In this document: positions 46,800-58,015 of the stretch, piece after piece
How positions within the stretch are numbered: the first letter of the stretch is position 1
Layout: each line of letters opens with the position of its first letter
Assembly (NCBI RefSeq): GCF_040958095.1
Contig: NC_091198.1
Coordinates: forward strand, 37,072,539-37,136,538
DNA: 64,000 nucleotides
Direction of reading: 5' to 3'
DNA from: Procambarus clarkii
Lineage: Eukaryota > Arthropoda > Malacostraca > Decapoda > Cambaridae
Made by a program: the position numbers and the translations under genes
Notes under the pieces: model-generated
The model's input: only the letters and a program-made list of their open reading frames with translations
Told to the model about the DNA's origin: nothing
Databases searched by the model: none

Positions 46800-47165
46800 T
46801 TGCAAAAGGTATTTGTGCACCAAGTACTACTAGGTCATTATGAGATATGCTGAATGTTGTCAATATACCATCTGAATACGCTTCACTTTGCGTTAATCAT
46901 TGGACGTCCTAATGATTAAGGTCCCCAAAAGGACTTAATCAGACCTTAGTGGATAATTTTACTCTCCCTCTCTCTCTCTCTCTCAGAGCATCCCCTTATG
47001 TGTTGTATGTGGGTGCCGAAGTTCAGTCTCTTGTCTATGTATAGGTGAAGGAACTTTCCATAATTGTTATTGCTAATGTATACTTGTAATACTGGGTATA
47101 CATCCGGTGTTCTTACTCTCGACCGCGGCGAGGGTAAGCCGTGGTCGTATGGTCTGAAACCCACA
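46800..47165 (-). pseudogene. Possible LINE RT remnant with (CT)n
   Basis: Minus strand reads NNNYGKFLHLYIDKRLNFGT HIQHIRG, resembling a late RT segment. It is followed by a 'ctctctctct' run at 46968-46984. Short and decayed. Confidence 0.35.
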
Positions 47166-47696
47166 AATATTTACAATGGGGGGGGGGGAGGGAATAACAT
47201 TTCCTCTTCAAGCACGCGCACACAAATGAACTATGTTACTTAACTGGAAGCACTCGTACAACATAATTTACACGATTTCTCAGGATAATTATACTTCTTA
47301 CCAGCATATATACACTATAGTACCTAGGAGGTTCTCTTCAATGGTATCTAAGATAATTAAAAGAACCCAAGCAAACCACTGTGGAAATGTGCAGGACAAT
47401 CATATCAATTGTGACACTAGCTCTCCACATATGGCATTTGCTTAATTTAGAAACTGTACTTGTGGTCGATCTCGAACCCACGTTGTTGATGTGACGATGT
47501 GTTATGAATTTTGTGGCTAGCTCCTCAAGATTGTAACTTGCTTAGATAAATATATTGTGTGTTCAGTCCCTGAACCCATTATGTGATAAATTAACTAAAC
47601 TAAAAACTATAGTCTGGCGACGAAACCTGAACTGCATAATGTAAATAGGGATTAACCAGAAAAAGATATAGGTGAAGAATAACACAAGGTAACTGC
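47166..47696. other. No gene; poly-G and dispersed repeat
   Basis: A G-run at 47178-47186 and one copy of the dispersed 'ctcctcaagattgtaacttg' repeat (47455-47590). Confidence 0.45.
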
Positions 47697-50018
47697 GTTA
47701 ATTACAATATCTAGATCAAACTAACATTGATTTTCAAAGGTTGTATATTTTCCACCAATGGAGTGCATCAGCCAAGAAGCCTTCTTTAAAATATGAATAT
47801 CTTTCCGCACCCAATAAGATCTAATCTCTAAATAAAAAGCAAAAAACGACTTGATTGTAACCTATCCACCGCTGCCCATCGGATGGGGGAGAGGGGGTTA
47901 TGTGTTGGATAAACATATCAATTGTGACACTAGCCCTCCATATATGTCAGTTGCTTAAATTATAAACTGTACTTGTGGTCGGTCTCGAGCCCATTGTTGA
48001 TGTGACAATGTGCATTGACTTTTGTAACTAGCTTATCAAGATTATAACTTCCTTGGCTATATGAATTGTGGGGCTCAGTCCCTGAGCCCATTATGTGCCT
48101 CTGTAACACTCCACTATCGCCCATAGGATGGGTATGGGGTGCATAATAAATGAACTAAACTAAGCTCTGCCTTTTTGTTAACAGATACAATTATCAGCTT
48201 TATTTGTGAATCTCAATTAATTAAACAATATATCACAGAGCCTGTAGGGTTCGGTGAGATGAGCGAAGAGACATGGGAGATTAAATGGGATTCTTGTAAT
48301 GTTATTTGTCTATTTGTACTCACTGAATTTGTGCGCCCCTTGAGGGACTTGAAGTAGAGGGGGGGTAGAAATAGCCTAAGCTACTCTATCCCTTTGAGAT
48401 GTATTTATTGCTTATCTCAATAAACATACTTGAACTTGAACTTGACATGGGAGATTTTACATAAGTACAGTACATGGTAGTTTAAGTAGCGAACGCATGT
48501 CAACGAATAACGAGTATATATACAATACAATACAATACAATTTTATTTAGGTAAGGTACATACATACAATAAATTTTTACAAGGATTGGTTGATATAACA
48601 AAAACAATATAACAAAGATATATTGGTTGATATAACAAAACAATTGTCCTATGAAGTCGATTTAACTTCCAAACATATATTTTTTTAATAAATGTTAAAT
48701 GTTTTCTGGCTAGTTATGTTAGATTTTATTAAAAATACGTATTCTACTTGTTAACATTATAATTTAAATTTGTGATAATTTGTGCAGAGAAGTGCGACAA
48801 CTGGATATGCCAACAAACACTTTCCAAACAACGATATATCTTGGATAAGTCGCTCCACAACATTGACGCTTGGACTGTCGACTTCCTTTGATGCTACTTA
48901 TTTACTTATTTCATAATGAAATTATATTAGTTTGGAGTAAATATATGTTTTCTCATGTTCTGCATTCAGCACCCACATTATAGTAAATATACCATATTAC
49001 TTCATTACTTAAATAATGCTAGGAGGGTTTGAGTTGCTTTGGGTCTTTAGTGGACAGAATCTCCAATAGATGGGGCGAGAGTCGCTCCCTCTCTCTCGCC
49101 CGAGCAAGAGTCGAAACTTAATTTAAAATTGATATATCTTTGTTCTTGAACATGATATATTTCATTTGGTGAAATCATAATAATGTTCATATCTCGATCT
49201 TTCTGGAGGCATATAAGATTTTAGGCTTTATTAGCGTATCTTTGTTAATTATACAATATATCGGCAAGTGCGTAGGCGTCTGCACTCCATGCCCGACAAG
49301 CTACTGAGCGCTACTATAAAAACATATGTATCTTCACTTGAGCTATAAATATGTCTATTGTAATGTATTTAAAATGAAGCTCTTATTTCTATCTTGCTTA
49401 AGACATAAAACATTTGTGTTTATTAACGAATTTACGTGAAATAAACATTGATCTGAGAGAGTTGCTCTGTCGTTCAGTCTGTACGGGGTGGGAGCTCCGT
49501 AATTTTTAAAATACATGTATCTTCATTAGAACTTTAAATATGTCCATGGTAAAGTGTTTAAAGTGAAGCTTATATGTCTGCCTTTCTTGAGACATATAAA
49601 ACATATATGTTTATTAACGAATTCACGTGAAATAAACATTGTTCTGAGAGAGAGTTGCTCGGTCGATCAATCTGTCCGGGGTTAAAGCTCGGCTATTATA
49701 AAAGTACACGTATCTTTGCTTTAAATTTAAATATGCCCATGGTAAGGTATTTAGAATGAAGCTTATATTTATATCTTTCTTGTGACATATAAAACCCTTA
49801 CGTTTATTAAGGAATCTGTGTGAAATAGGCATGGTTCTGAGATGAATGCTGCGGTTTTCGAGCTCGACGCGCGGCAATGGACGCAATACACATCCAGTGG
49901 GTGTTATTGGACCCTATACCCATTTTATTTGTGGTTGGAGCCCCATACCCATTCTATGGGTGGTTAGAGCCCCATACCCATTCTATGGGTGGTTGGAGCC
50001 CCATACCCATCCTGTGGG
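47697..50018 (-). repeat. Block Y, right inverted arm
   Basis: Reverse complement of 37578-39727. The extra length is almost entirely a LINE insertion at 48283-48443. Otherwise arm-to-arm differences are rare (for example 'cgcccgagcaag' versus 'ctggggcgagag'). Confidence 0.9.
48283..48443 (+). mobile_element. 5'-truncated LINE 3' end with 13-bp target-site duplication
   Basis: 161 bases ending in CTTGAACTTGAACTT hexamer repeats, flanked by GACATGGGAGATT at 48270-48282 and 48444-48456. The empty site is preserved in the left arm of block Y (single 'atctcccatgtctc' near 39149). This shows insertion after the duplication, or polymorphism between copies. Confidence 0.9.
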
Positions 50019-50180
50019 TTGTAGTGGACGCCATACTCATCCTGTGGGTGGTATTGGACCCCATACCCTTCCTGTGGGTGGATGTGATCCCCATACTCAT
50101 CCTGTGGGTGGATGTGACCCTCATACCCATCCTGTGGGTGGTATTGGACCCCTTTCCCACCTAACAGGCGGTAGGTGACA
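49890..50180 (+). repeat. ~30-bp minisatellite ('cccatcctgtgggtgg')
   Basis: Eight to nine units of a phrase like CCATACCCATCCTGTGGGTG plus a variable 'gtattggac' end. The left arm of block Y retains only about four units (37578-37710), so copy number differs between arms. The inversion breakpoint lies inside this repeat. Confidence 0.85.
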
Positions 50181-50734
50181 ATATACCCATCCTAGCTATA
50201 GTTGGTATAGTAGACACAATACCGTCCTGTTTGCAGTAGTTTACCCCATAGACATTCCAACGTAACATCGTTTTCTGTTAGCGTTCCTACAAAACATCCT
50301 TTAAAGATTTGTAAAGCACAAACTATGGTATATAATATTGATTGGTGAAGGACTGTTATTCTATGTAATAATTTTTAGTGCTTATTATAATTTACTAAGA
50401 ACAACTAATATTTCTCAAAACAAAATTACGAGCCTTCAATAGGAAGTAGCTGATCTGTAATATTCTAAGAGCATGGACAATAGTAGGTAAATTTCACAAC
50501 CCATGTGGGACCTGAAAACTACAATTTTCCTTATAATTGAGCCAATCACGAATATTCTGCTATCTATGTTGACGGACGGGTACTGTGACACGTAAATTGG
50601 TACGTGAGGAAGAGTTTGGGCCTTGGTAAAAAAAGTAACTGGGAATATATCACATATTTACTAATTTATATTCAACATATTGACTTTAAGCATTAAGTCA
50701 TATATGTGCTGTCTTGTGTGAGAACGGGTTGCCT
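50181..50734. other. Sequence between blocks Y and X, no gene seen
   Basis: About 550 bases not found elsewhere in the window. No domain or exon recognised. Confidence 0.5.
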
Positions 50735-51027
50735 GATTCTAGGGAGGAAAGGAAGGACGATCTTACTGGATCCCATAGCCTCTCCGAGGCACAAACCAGG
50801 CTTTTACACAACCCACCCACCCCTGCACCCGAGCTCAATTGTCAAAAGTGAAAAATTGGGTTTGTCTTCCGAATGCACCATATCAGTAAATTTTTTAATA
50901 ATCTTTTATAAATAGTAAATGCCACTATTTTTGCAAAATTATTACGAGATCTATTATTCTATAGAATAATGCATATAAATGCATATATGCATATAAATAC
51001 AAAACAAGTAAATGTAAATAATTTTAC

Positions 51028-51081
51028 CTTGCACCTAGATCCACCAAGCCTGTATGGCGCGCGTTTCAGTACTTCGGAAAT
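51028..51081 (-). CDS. Candidate 18-codon exon, copy 3
   Basis: Third copy of the [22 protein letters not shown] exon with its splice donor; part of block X. Confidence 0.3.
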
Positions 51082-51859
51082 CTAGAACTATCTTGAATCT
51101 CTAATCTGCAATGAAACAATACATATTATTGCACTTACCAAAACATGGATGAATGTAGAAAATACAGAACTATTAGCTGAATATCAAATAAATGGATTTA
51201 ATCTATTTCACACAGATAGATATATTAGATATTATATTATATTCCTTTCCTCCCTAGAATCTGGATGTAGCAGGTGCTCAATTGTCAAAAGTGAAAAATT
51301 TGGTTTATTTAACATACACGCCATAGACCGGCTTGGGAAAAAAAGTTCGTAAAACCCAGGGGCCATAGACCGGCTATGAAAGAAAATTTGAGAAAACCCT
51401 GGGGCCATAGAACGCCTATTTAATCCCCTTGAACGGACCTGTGCATGGACCACTGAGGCATCAAAAAAAAAAACACGGGCCATAGACCGGCTTGGGAAAA
51501 AAAAGTTCGTAAAACCCAGGGGCCATAGACCGGCTATTTAATCCCCTTGAACGGACATGTGCATGGACCACTGAGGCATCGAAAATAAACACGGGCCATA
51601 GACCGGCTTGGGATTAAAAAGCTAGGTTAGGCTAGGTAAAAAAGAAAGGAGCTAGGTTAGACTATGTATGTTTAAATCTCTGATTTAAACAGAGCCAGTG
51701 TTCAGTCAAATAACTGAATTTATCAAATCTTATCCTTGTATAATATACAAGCTGATGTGAGATCCCTGTCTACAGATGGACTGGAACTTCTATCAACTAA
51801 TCCATACATCAAACCTGTCCCTTACAGCCCACAATCTATCATTAGGAAAACCATGTGAG

Positions 51860-52171
51860 AAATCTTTAAGGAATTCTGATATAGAAAGAGATCTAGGGGT
51901 GGTTCTAAATAGAAAACTATCGCCTGAGGACCACATAAAGAACATTGTGTGAGGAGCCTATGCCATGCATTCCAACTTCAGTATTGCTTTTAAATACATG
52001 GATGGCGAAATACTAAAGAAATTGTTCACCACTTTTGCTAGTCCAAAGCTAGAATATGCAGCTGTTGTGGGGTGCCCATATTGGGGTGCCGTCACATTTA
52101 AACCAACCAAGCCCACAAATACGTCAACATGGACCAGCATTACACAGTCTAACATACTCTGTCAGATGTAA
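51860..52171 (+). pseudogene. LINE reverse transcriptase thumb remnant, block X copy 2
   Basis: Same as 34590-34905 with a few substitutions (VGCPYWG here, closer to the usual family motif than VGCTYWG in copy 1). Confidence 0.65.
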
Positions 52172-52894
52172 CAACTAAATTTGTGAATTCAAGACCTAAT
52201 CTATTGCATAATACAGTGTTAGTACGAGAAAAACATTACTTACATTCGAAGCCGTGTTTTAAAATGGCGGCGGTCTTGTTGTACTGACGCTCCAAACTGT
52301 GTGTTCGTTTGCGTATGATGAACGTGTGACAATTTACTACAACAATTATTTAATTATTCTTATTCTTTATTTTACTATTTTTAGGGTACATGAAATTTCC
52401 AACTTATTTGCACACAATAATATAATTGCATTGTCATAACCTTTATATATTACGGCAAATACGATGACATGAACGAAGTCAAAGTGAAGTTGAAGTCAAA
52501 GTCATTCGCCGAACGTATTAGTAATTTTTTTTCTCCCAAACGATAGGGGATAACAAATCCACAGAGCATATAAGTGTACAGTAAAGTCAATTTTATTCAG
52601 GAAAGTACATACATAGTTGATTTACAAACATAATGTTGGATTTATAGATAGAGCTAGTGCATACAATACCTAAAGCCAATATAGTAGGCATATAGCATTT
52701 CAGGCAACCGAGCAGTATATATGGACCCCTTACTCAAATCTCTGAATATGTTAGATATTAAGTCTCTGCACATACTCTCATGTGTATTTTATATATATAA
52801 AACGCTGCACTGTAATGTCAATCCTGACCCTAAAAGCTTCCTAGAAGGTTGTAACAGATCCCATGAGCACCACACCAGAAACAAATACCTGTAG

Positions 52895-54128
52895 GTGTGT
52901 ACTGGTGCCTTATAGTGTGTACTCGTACCTTATGGTGTGTACTGGGGCCTTATGGTGTATACTGGTGCTTTATGGTGTGTACTGGTGCCTTATGGTGTGT
53001 TCTAGTGCCTTATGGTGCGTACTGGTGCCGTATGGAGTGTACTGGTGCCTTATGGTGTGTACTGGTGCATTATTGTGTGTACTGGTGCCTTATTGTGTAC
53101 TGGTGCCTTATGGTGTGTACTGGTGCATTATGGTGTATACTGGTGCATTATGGTGTGTACTGGTGCATTATGGTGTGTACTGGTGCCTTATGGTGTGTGT
53201 TCTGGTGCCTTATGGTGTGTACTGGTGCCATATGATGTGTACTGGTGCATTATGGTGTGTACTGGTGCCTTATGGTGTGTACTGGTGCCTTATGGCGTGT
53301 ACTGGTGCCTTATAGTGTGTACTGGTGCATTATGGTGTGTACTGGTGCCTTATGGTGTGTACTTGTACCTTATTGTGTATACTGGTGCCTTATGGTGTGT
53401 ACTGGTTCCTTATGGTGTGTACTGGGGCTTTATTGTGTGTACTGGTGCTTTATGGTGTGTACTGGTGCCTTATGGTGTGTTCTGGTGCCGTATGGTGCGT
53501 ACTGGTGCCTTATGGTGTGTACTGGTGTCTTATGGTGTGTAATGGTGCCTTATGGTGTGTACTGGTGCCTTATGGTATATACTGGTGCCTTATAGTGTGT
53601 ACTGGTTCCTTATGGTGTGTACTTGGGCCTTATGGTGTGTACTGGTGCTTAATGGTGTGTACTGGTGCCTTATGGTGTGTTCTAGTGCCTTACGGTATGT
53701 ACTGGTGCCTTATGGTTTGTACTGGTGTCTTATGGTGTGTTCTGGTGCCTTATGGTGTGTACTGGTGCCTTATGGTATGTACTAGTACCTTATGGTGTGT
53801 ACTGGTACCTTTTGGTGTGTACTGGTGCCTTATGGTGTGTACTGGTGCCTTATGGTGTGTACTGGTGCCGTATGGTGTGTACTGGTGCCTTATGGTGTGT
53901 ACTGGTGCCGTATGGTGTGTACTGGTGCCTTATGGTGTGTACTGGTGCCTTATGGTATGTACTGGTGCCTTATGGTGTGTACTGGTGCCTTATGGTGTGT
54001 TCTGGTGCCTTATGGTGTGTGTTCTGGTGCCTTATGGTGTGTACTGGTGCCTTATGGCGTGTACTGGTGCCTTATAGTGTGTACTGGTACCTTATTGTGT
54101 GTACTGGTGCATTATGGTGTGTACTGCA
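52895..54128 (+). repeat. 20-bp minisatellite, block X copy 2
   Basis: Same array as 35627-36840 with nearly the same order of variant units. One extra ~20-base unit lies near 54040, and unit substitutions occur around 53628-53650. Confidence 0.95.
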
Positions 54129-54872
54129 CACTTTAGTGCGCGCGGCACTAGCTGGAAAAACAAGGGGGTTGTGCGCGCGGCGTTCTGGGCGCTCAAGCGT
54201 AAACACAAAAAAGTTTATAATCTTTTCACGTTCCTAACCGCAATTCTCGAGCTACGTTTTTTATTTTGGTATCAATGCGTTGGCAATAAAATTCTCTACA
54301 CTATCATATGCATAAAATGTCACCGAAGCATTTGGTATCCCACCACGAAGTAAATAAACACGAAGATGACTTGCCGTGACACCCAAACAGGAAGTAAATG
54401 TTCATACTCTTTCGTTTGTTGCCAGGCTCACAGTCATCCTACAGCGCTCATTTTGATATCACTGAACTCACAATAAAATTCCCCACCCAGACATATGCCT
54501 ATCAATGTCTAATTATGGTATCGGGTGACCCGCACGAGTGTGGGAACTGGGCGAAGCGTTAGCCGTGATTTCAGGAGGGACGACACTGGTGTGATGCAGC
54601 GCTTTGAATGTTTATACTTATTTCACTGTCCTGACATTATTTCTGGAGCTACGTATTTCATTTTTATAGCAATGTGTTCGCAATAGAAAGTTCTATAAGA
54701 ACATGGGTAGAGTTGGCCAACACAGCGTCAAATAAATTTGCGGGGAATAAAATCTTACGCGTGTTTGTAGCCATGAGCGTCAAAAGTTTTTACTTTGCTC
54801 ATGTTTTTCAAGTTTATACTTGTTTCACACCGTTTTTTTTTGTATAGTGTTCGGAATTAAATTCCCTACACA

Positions 54873-55236
54873 GACATATGCATATCAAATACAATTCCTT
54901 GGAATTCACAGCTGTAGAGATGACGGAAAACACACAACCGGAACCCGCTCTTGACATTCCAACTCACACCCGCAACACCCACAAAAAAAGTTTCTCTTGT
55001 TTCGTGTATACTTACTTTAGTTTTCGTGCTACAGTTCTCATTTAGGTATCAAAATATTCCTAAGAAAATAGACTACAATACTGAAACAATCTAAGACAAT
55101 TATGTGTACTTACCAAAGCAAAGACGATTGTAGTAAAATAAGTTGAGCATTTTATCTCCACTCCACCTCCCTCAGGTACTGATTCCTGAAGTTGCTCAAC
55201 AGATGTTCCTAGGTGGAGTGCAGCTGATGTAGGTGG
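54873..55236. other. No gene seen
   Basis: Unassigned. The last ~100 bases (ctccacctccctcaggtact onwards) probably belong to the 3' region of the adjacent piggyBac remnant. Confidence 0.4.
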
Positions 55237-56040
55237 TTATTTCTTGTCCACCCAATACACCCTTTTCCTGTGATAAGTGGTGTAACAAGGTATGACGCAA
55301 AGTGGAACAACGCATGTCTTGCACGCTATACCAGTTTCCTTCCTGATACCCGACTTTGAACACACTTCACACCTGCGACGTTTGGGGATTTTTACCAGCT
55401 CATGTTTCAATTTATAGTTCAGGCGAGTCTCTGCTATAACAACACGTCGCTGTTGTCTCTGGGTTGGCAATAAACTACTGTCTGAATCGTCGCTCTCACT
55501 ATTGTTTTCAAACACTAATGTGGAATATGAATTATCTTCATCAGATTCAGCTTCAGCACTAGGTGTAGACGTGAAGAGAGCCTTACACCCGACGGGCCAG
55601 GTGTTGACGGGTCAGCAGCAGGATACACAGGACCAGTGTCATGATTTATGTCTGGAGCATGAACTAGATGTGGAGATGGTGTAGTTGTTGCAGGCCACTC
55701 TGCCTTGTCAAATTTCAATAAAGACCAAATAGCAACTTCATGGAACTAGAGCAGAGTTAGTTTCCTTCGATCATCTGTGTTGGCCTTGTACAATGCATAA
55801 GCGTTTTGCAATGCCATTTGCAAGAAATAAAATTTTATTTTCTTGGTCCACTTGTGACATTTCCTGGCGAAATGGTAATACTTTACCATTTGATCAAAGT
55901 GGTCAACACCCTTCATGAACTTATTGTAGTCAACAATTGCCTGTGGTTTGTTCACCACAACCTGCTGTAGTCTTACTGTTCCATCTGCCCTGCGAACTCG
56001 TTTTCCTTTCTGAACTTTCTTTGTGTCTGCATTGTGTAGG
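55237..56040 (-). pseudogene. piggyBac transposase, C-terminal part
   Basis: Minus strand: LHNADTKKVQKGKRVRRADG, then VDYNKFMKGVDHFDQMVKYY with the conserved Asp of the GVDxxDQ motif, then WTKKIKFYFLQMALQNAYAL. A stop after RRKLTLL and a frameshift near 55520 break the frame. The last segment, after an acidic-serine stretch (ESDDSDSS), is the Cys-rich DNA-binding tail RRRCEVCSKSGIRKETGIAC ... CVVPLCVIPCYTTYH. The N-terminal two-thirds, including the first catalytic Asp residues, are deleted. Confidence 0.8.
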
Positions 56041-56307
56041 TTGGGCGAGGGGAGAGAGATCCGATTGCTCCACGTGACAACAAAACAATGGGCCTGTCAC
56101 GTGACCCAGTAGGCCGACGTGACTTGCGGCCTACCCGAGAGAACAGGAATTTCATGGCGCGGAGTTTGAAACAAACCCCAAGTAAATCGGATTTAAACTG
56201 GATTTTTTACAAATATTTTAAACCGCACCGTAAATTTACGTCGTGATCCGACAAGCGGTTAGGGAAAACGCCCGTAATTCCAAGTCGAAAATCCAGGAAA
56301 GTGTTAA
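55237..56307 (-). mobile_element. piggyBac-like DNA transposon, internally deleted
   Basis: On the minus strand a TTAA (56304-56307) is followed by CACTTTCCTGGATTTTCG, a plausible piggyBac terminal end. About 250 non-coding bases then lead directly into the C-terminal third of the transposase. TTAA is the obligatory piggyBac target. The opposite end was not located. Confidence 0.65.
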
Positions 56308-56309
56308 TT

Positions 56310-56500
56310 TAGAACCTGTACTTGAGGTCGATCTCGAACCCATTGTTGATGTGATGACTTATATTGAATTTTGTAACTAGCTCATCAAGATTGTAACTTG
56401 CTTAGCTAAATGAATTGTGGGGTTCAGTCCCTGAGCCCATTATGTGCCTCTGTAACCCTTTCCACAACCGCCCACAAGATGGGTATGGGGTGCATAATGG
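56310..56500 (+). repeat. Dispersed non-coding repeat, fifth copy
   Basis: Same 'ctcatcaagattgtaacttg' ... 'gatgggtatggggtgcataa' sequence as at 40100-40345, immediately beyond the piggyBac end. Confidence 0.65.
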
Positions 56501-57004
56501 GGTGGGGTGTCTTGGCCAAACGTGCCACATCAAAAACCACAAGTTGACATTGAATGTGAATTAACAATGAGACAAGTAAGATTTATACTAATACATTTAT
56601 ACTAACTCTGTTGAGCGTTGACCATTTAAACATCAAATCTGTTGATGTGAGCACTTTAGTTTAGTCTGCCGTTTAAAGAAAAAAAGAGCATATCAATGGT
56701 ATATCACAGAAAACGAATTTATCATAAACTCATGTATTTGTCTTATCATATTGAACTGCATTCATATTTTTAATATATAACAATATGAATATACAAATTT
56801 CTGTAAATCCCCTACCATGTTGGAATCTGTGGAAATGAATGAGCAAATGTGCTGGCTGAAGGCGCTGAAGGAAACCACATTGGTTTCATTTTGGATACAA
56901 ATGTCCATGGAGATTCAAAATGGAAACTAATTATATAGTTGAACCTACAGAGAGGAGTTTAAGAATCTGTGTTGAGAGTGATGGACACAGCCTTCACAAT
57001 TATA
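56501..57004. other. No recognisable gene
   Basis: AT-rich unassigned sequence. The open frame at 56920-57195 overlaps the SINE and is not credible. Confidence 0.4.
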
Positions 57005-57282
57005 TTTTTTTGAGATATATACAAGAGTTGTTACATTCTTGTACAGCCACTAGTACGCGTAGCGTTTCGGGCAAGTCCTTAATCCTATGGTCCCTGGAAT
57101 ACGATCCCCTGCCGCGAAGAATCGTTTTTTCATCCAAGTACACATTTTACTGTTGCGTTAAACAGAGGCTACAGTTAAGGAATTGCGCCCAGTAAATCCT
57201 CCCCGGCCAGGATACGAACCCATGACATAGCGCTCGCGGAACGCCAGGCGAGTGTCTTACCACTACACCACGGAGACTGTGT
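57005..57282 (-). mobile_element. tRNA-derived SINE with LINE-like tail
   Basis: Minus strand: tRNA-like head with A-box TGGTGTAGTGGTAAGACACT and B-box GGTTCGTATCC (57200-57280), then a ~110-base body, then a tail CCCGAAACGCTACGCGTACT ... GTACAAGAATGTAACAAC. The tail resembles the LINE 3' end at 30232-30275, suggesting the LINE whose machinery mobilises it. Confidence 0.75.
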
Positions 57283-57289
57283 ATACTTC

Positions 57290-58015
57290 AGAGAATGTAA
57301 ACATCTAAGAGTCATTAGAAATATGTGTAGAATAATAAACCCTACATTGTTTGAGTTAGGGAAAACACCATTTGTGATATATAGATACTATAGCTGTTCC
57401 TAAAGATTCACCCATTTTGCACCAGCAAGATAACATATAAGATTTTAAGAGTTGACGAATGTTAATATTCTTGTTTGATAAACTGTGAACTTGAGACATA
57501 GTTAATAAGAACATTCCAATTATAACACAACAAAAAGTTTTCAGAATCTTTAACACCACTTTCCAGCAACTTATATAATTTATATAAATTATTTTAGGGA
57601 ATAATACATAAATTATATATTTAAACATGATATAGTGTTTAGTGGAATGCACAAGGAGTCAAATTGTGTTAAAAAGAGCGATTTTTAGAAAATTTGGAAA
57701 ACTACTTTTTTCTGTTCAAATTATAACTAAATGGATTTTAAAGGTTTCACTCAGCCAATATATATCATTCACAATTTATTAATGAATTTTACAAAAAAAC
57801 AACATAAATTATATATTTAAACATGTAAAAACTATTTGTTTTACATTTGGAAGAAAATAATTGTAGAAAAACAATTTATAATTAAACCTTTGTGTTTGGA
57901 TTTTTTGAGTAAAAGTTTCTCAAAGGCTCTCCTGCACCATTCTCAATGCAAATCATTCCCACACCTTTGGGAAGAGATAGGCGAACGTTGTGTAGATGAT
58001 TTGTGTTTGCTGGGA
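57290..58015. other. No recognisable gene
   Basis: AT-rich. The phrase 'ataaattatatatttaaaca' occurs twice (57609 and 57805). A 60-residue frame from 57836 runs into the minisatellite and is not convincing as a gene. Confidence 0.45.

Larger units (their letters stand above)
50735..54872 (+). repeat. Block X, second copy
   Basis: Direct duplicate of 33574-37584. It is longer mainly because of an extra ~115 bases of the 'catagaccggcttggga' tandem near 51470-51590. The final bases continue into 'cagacatatgcatatc', whereas copy 1 switches to block Y. Confidence 0.9.
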
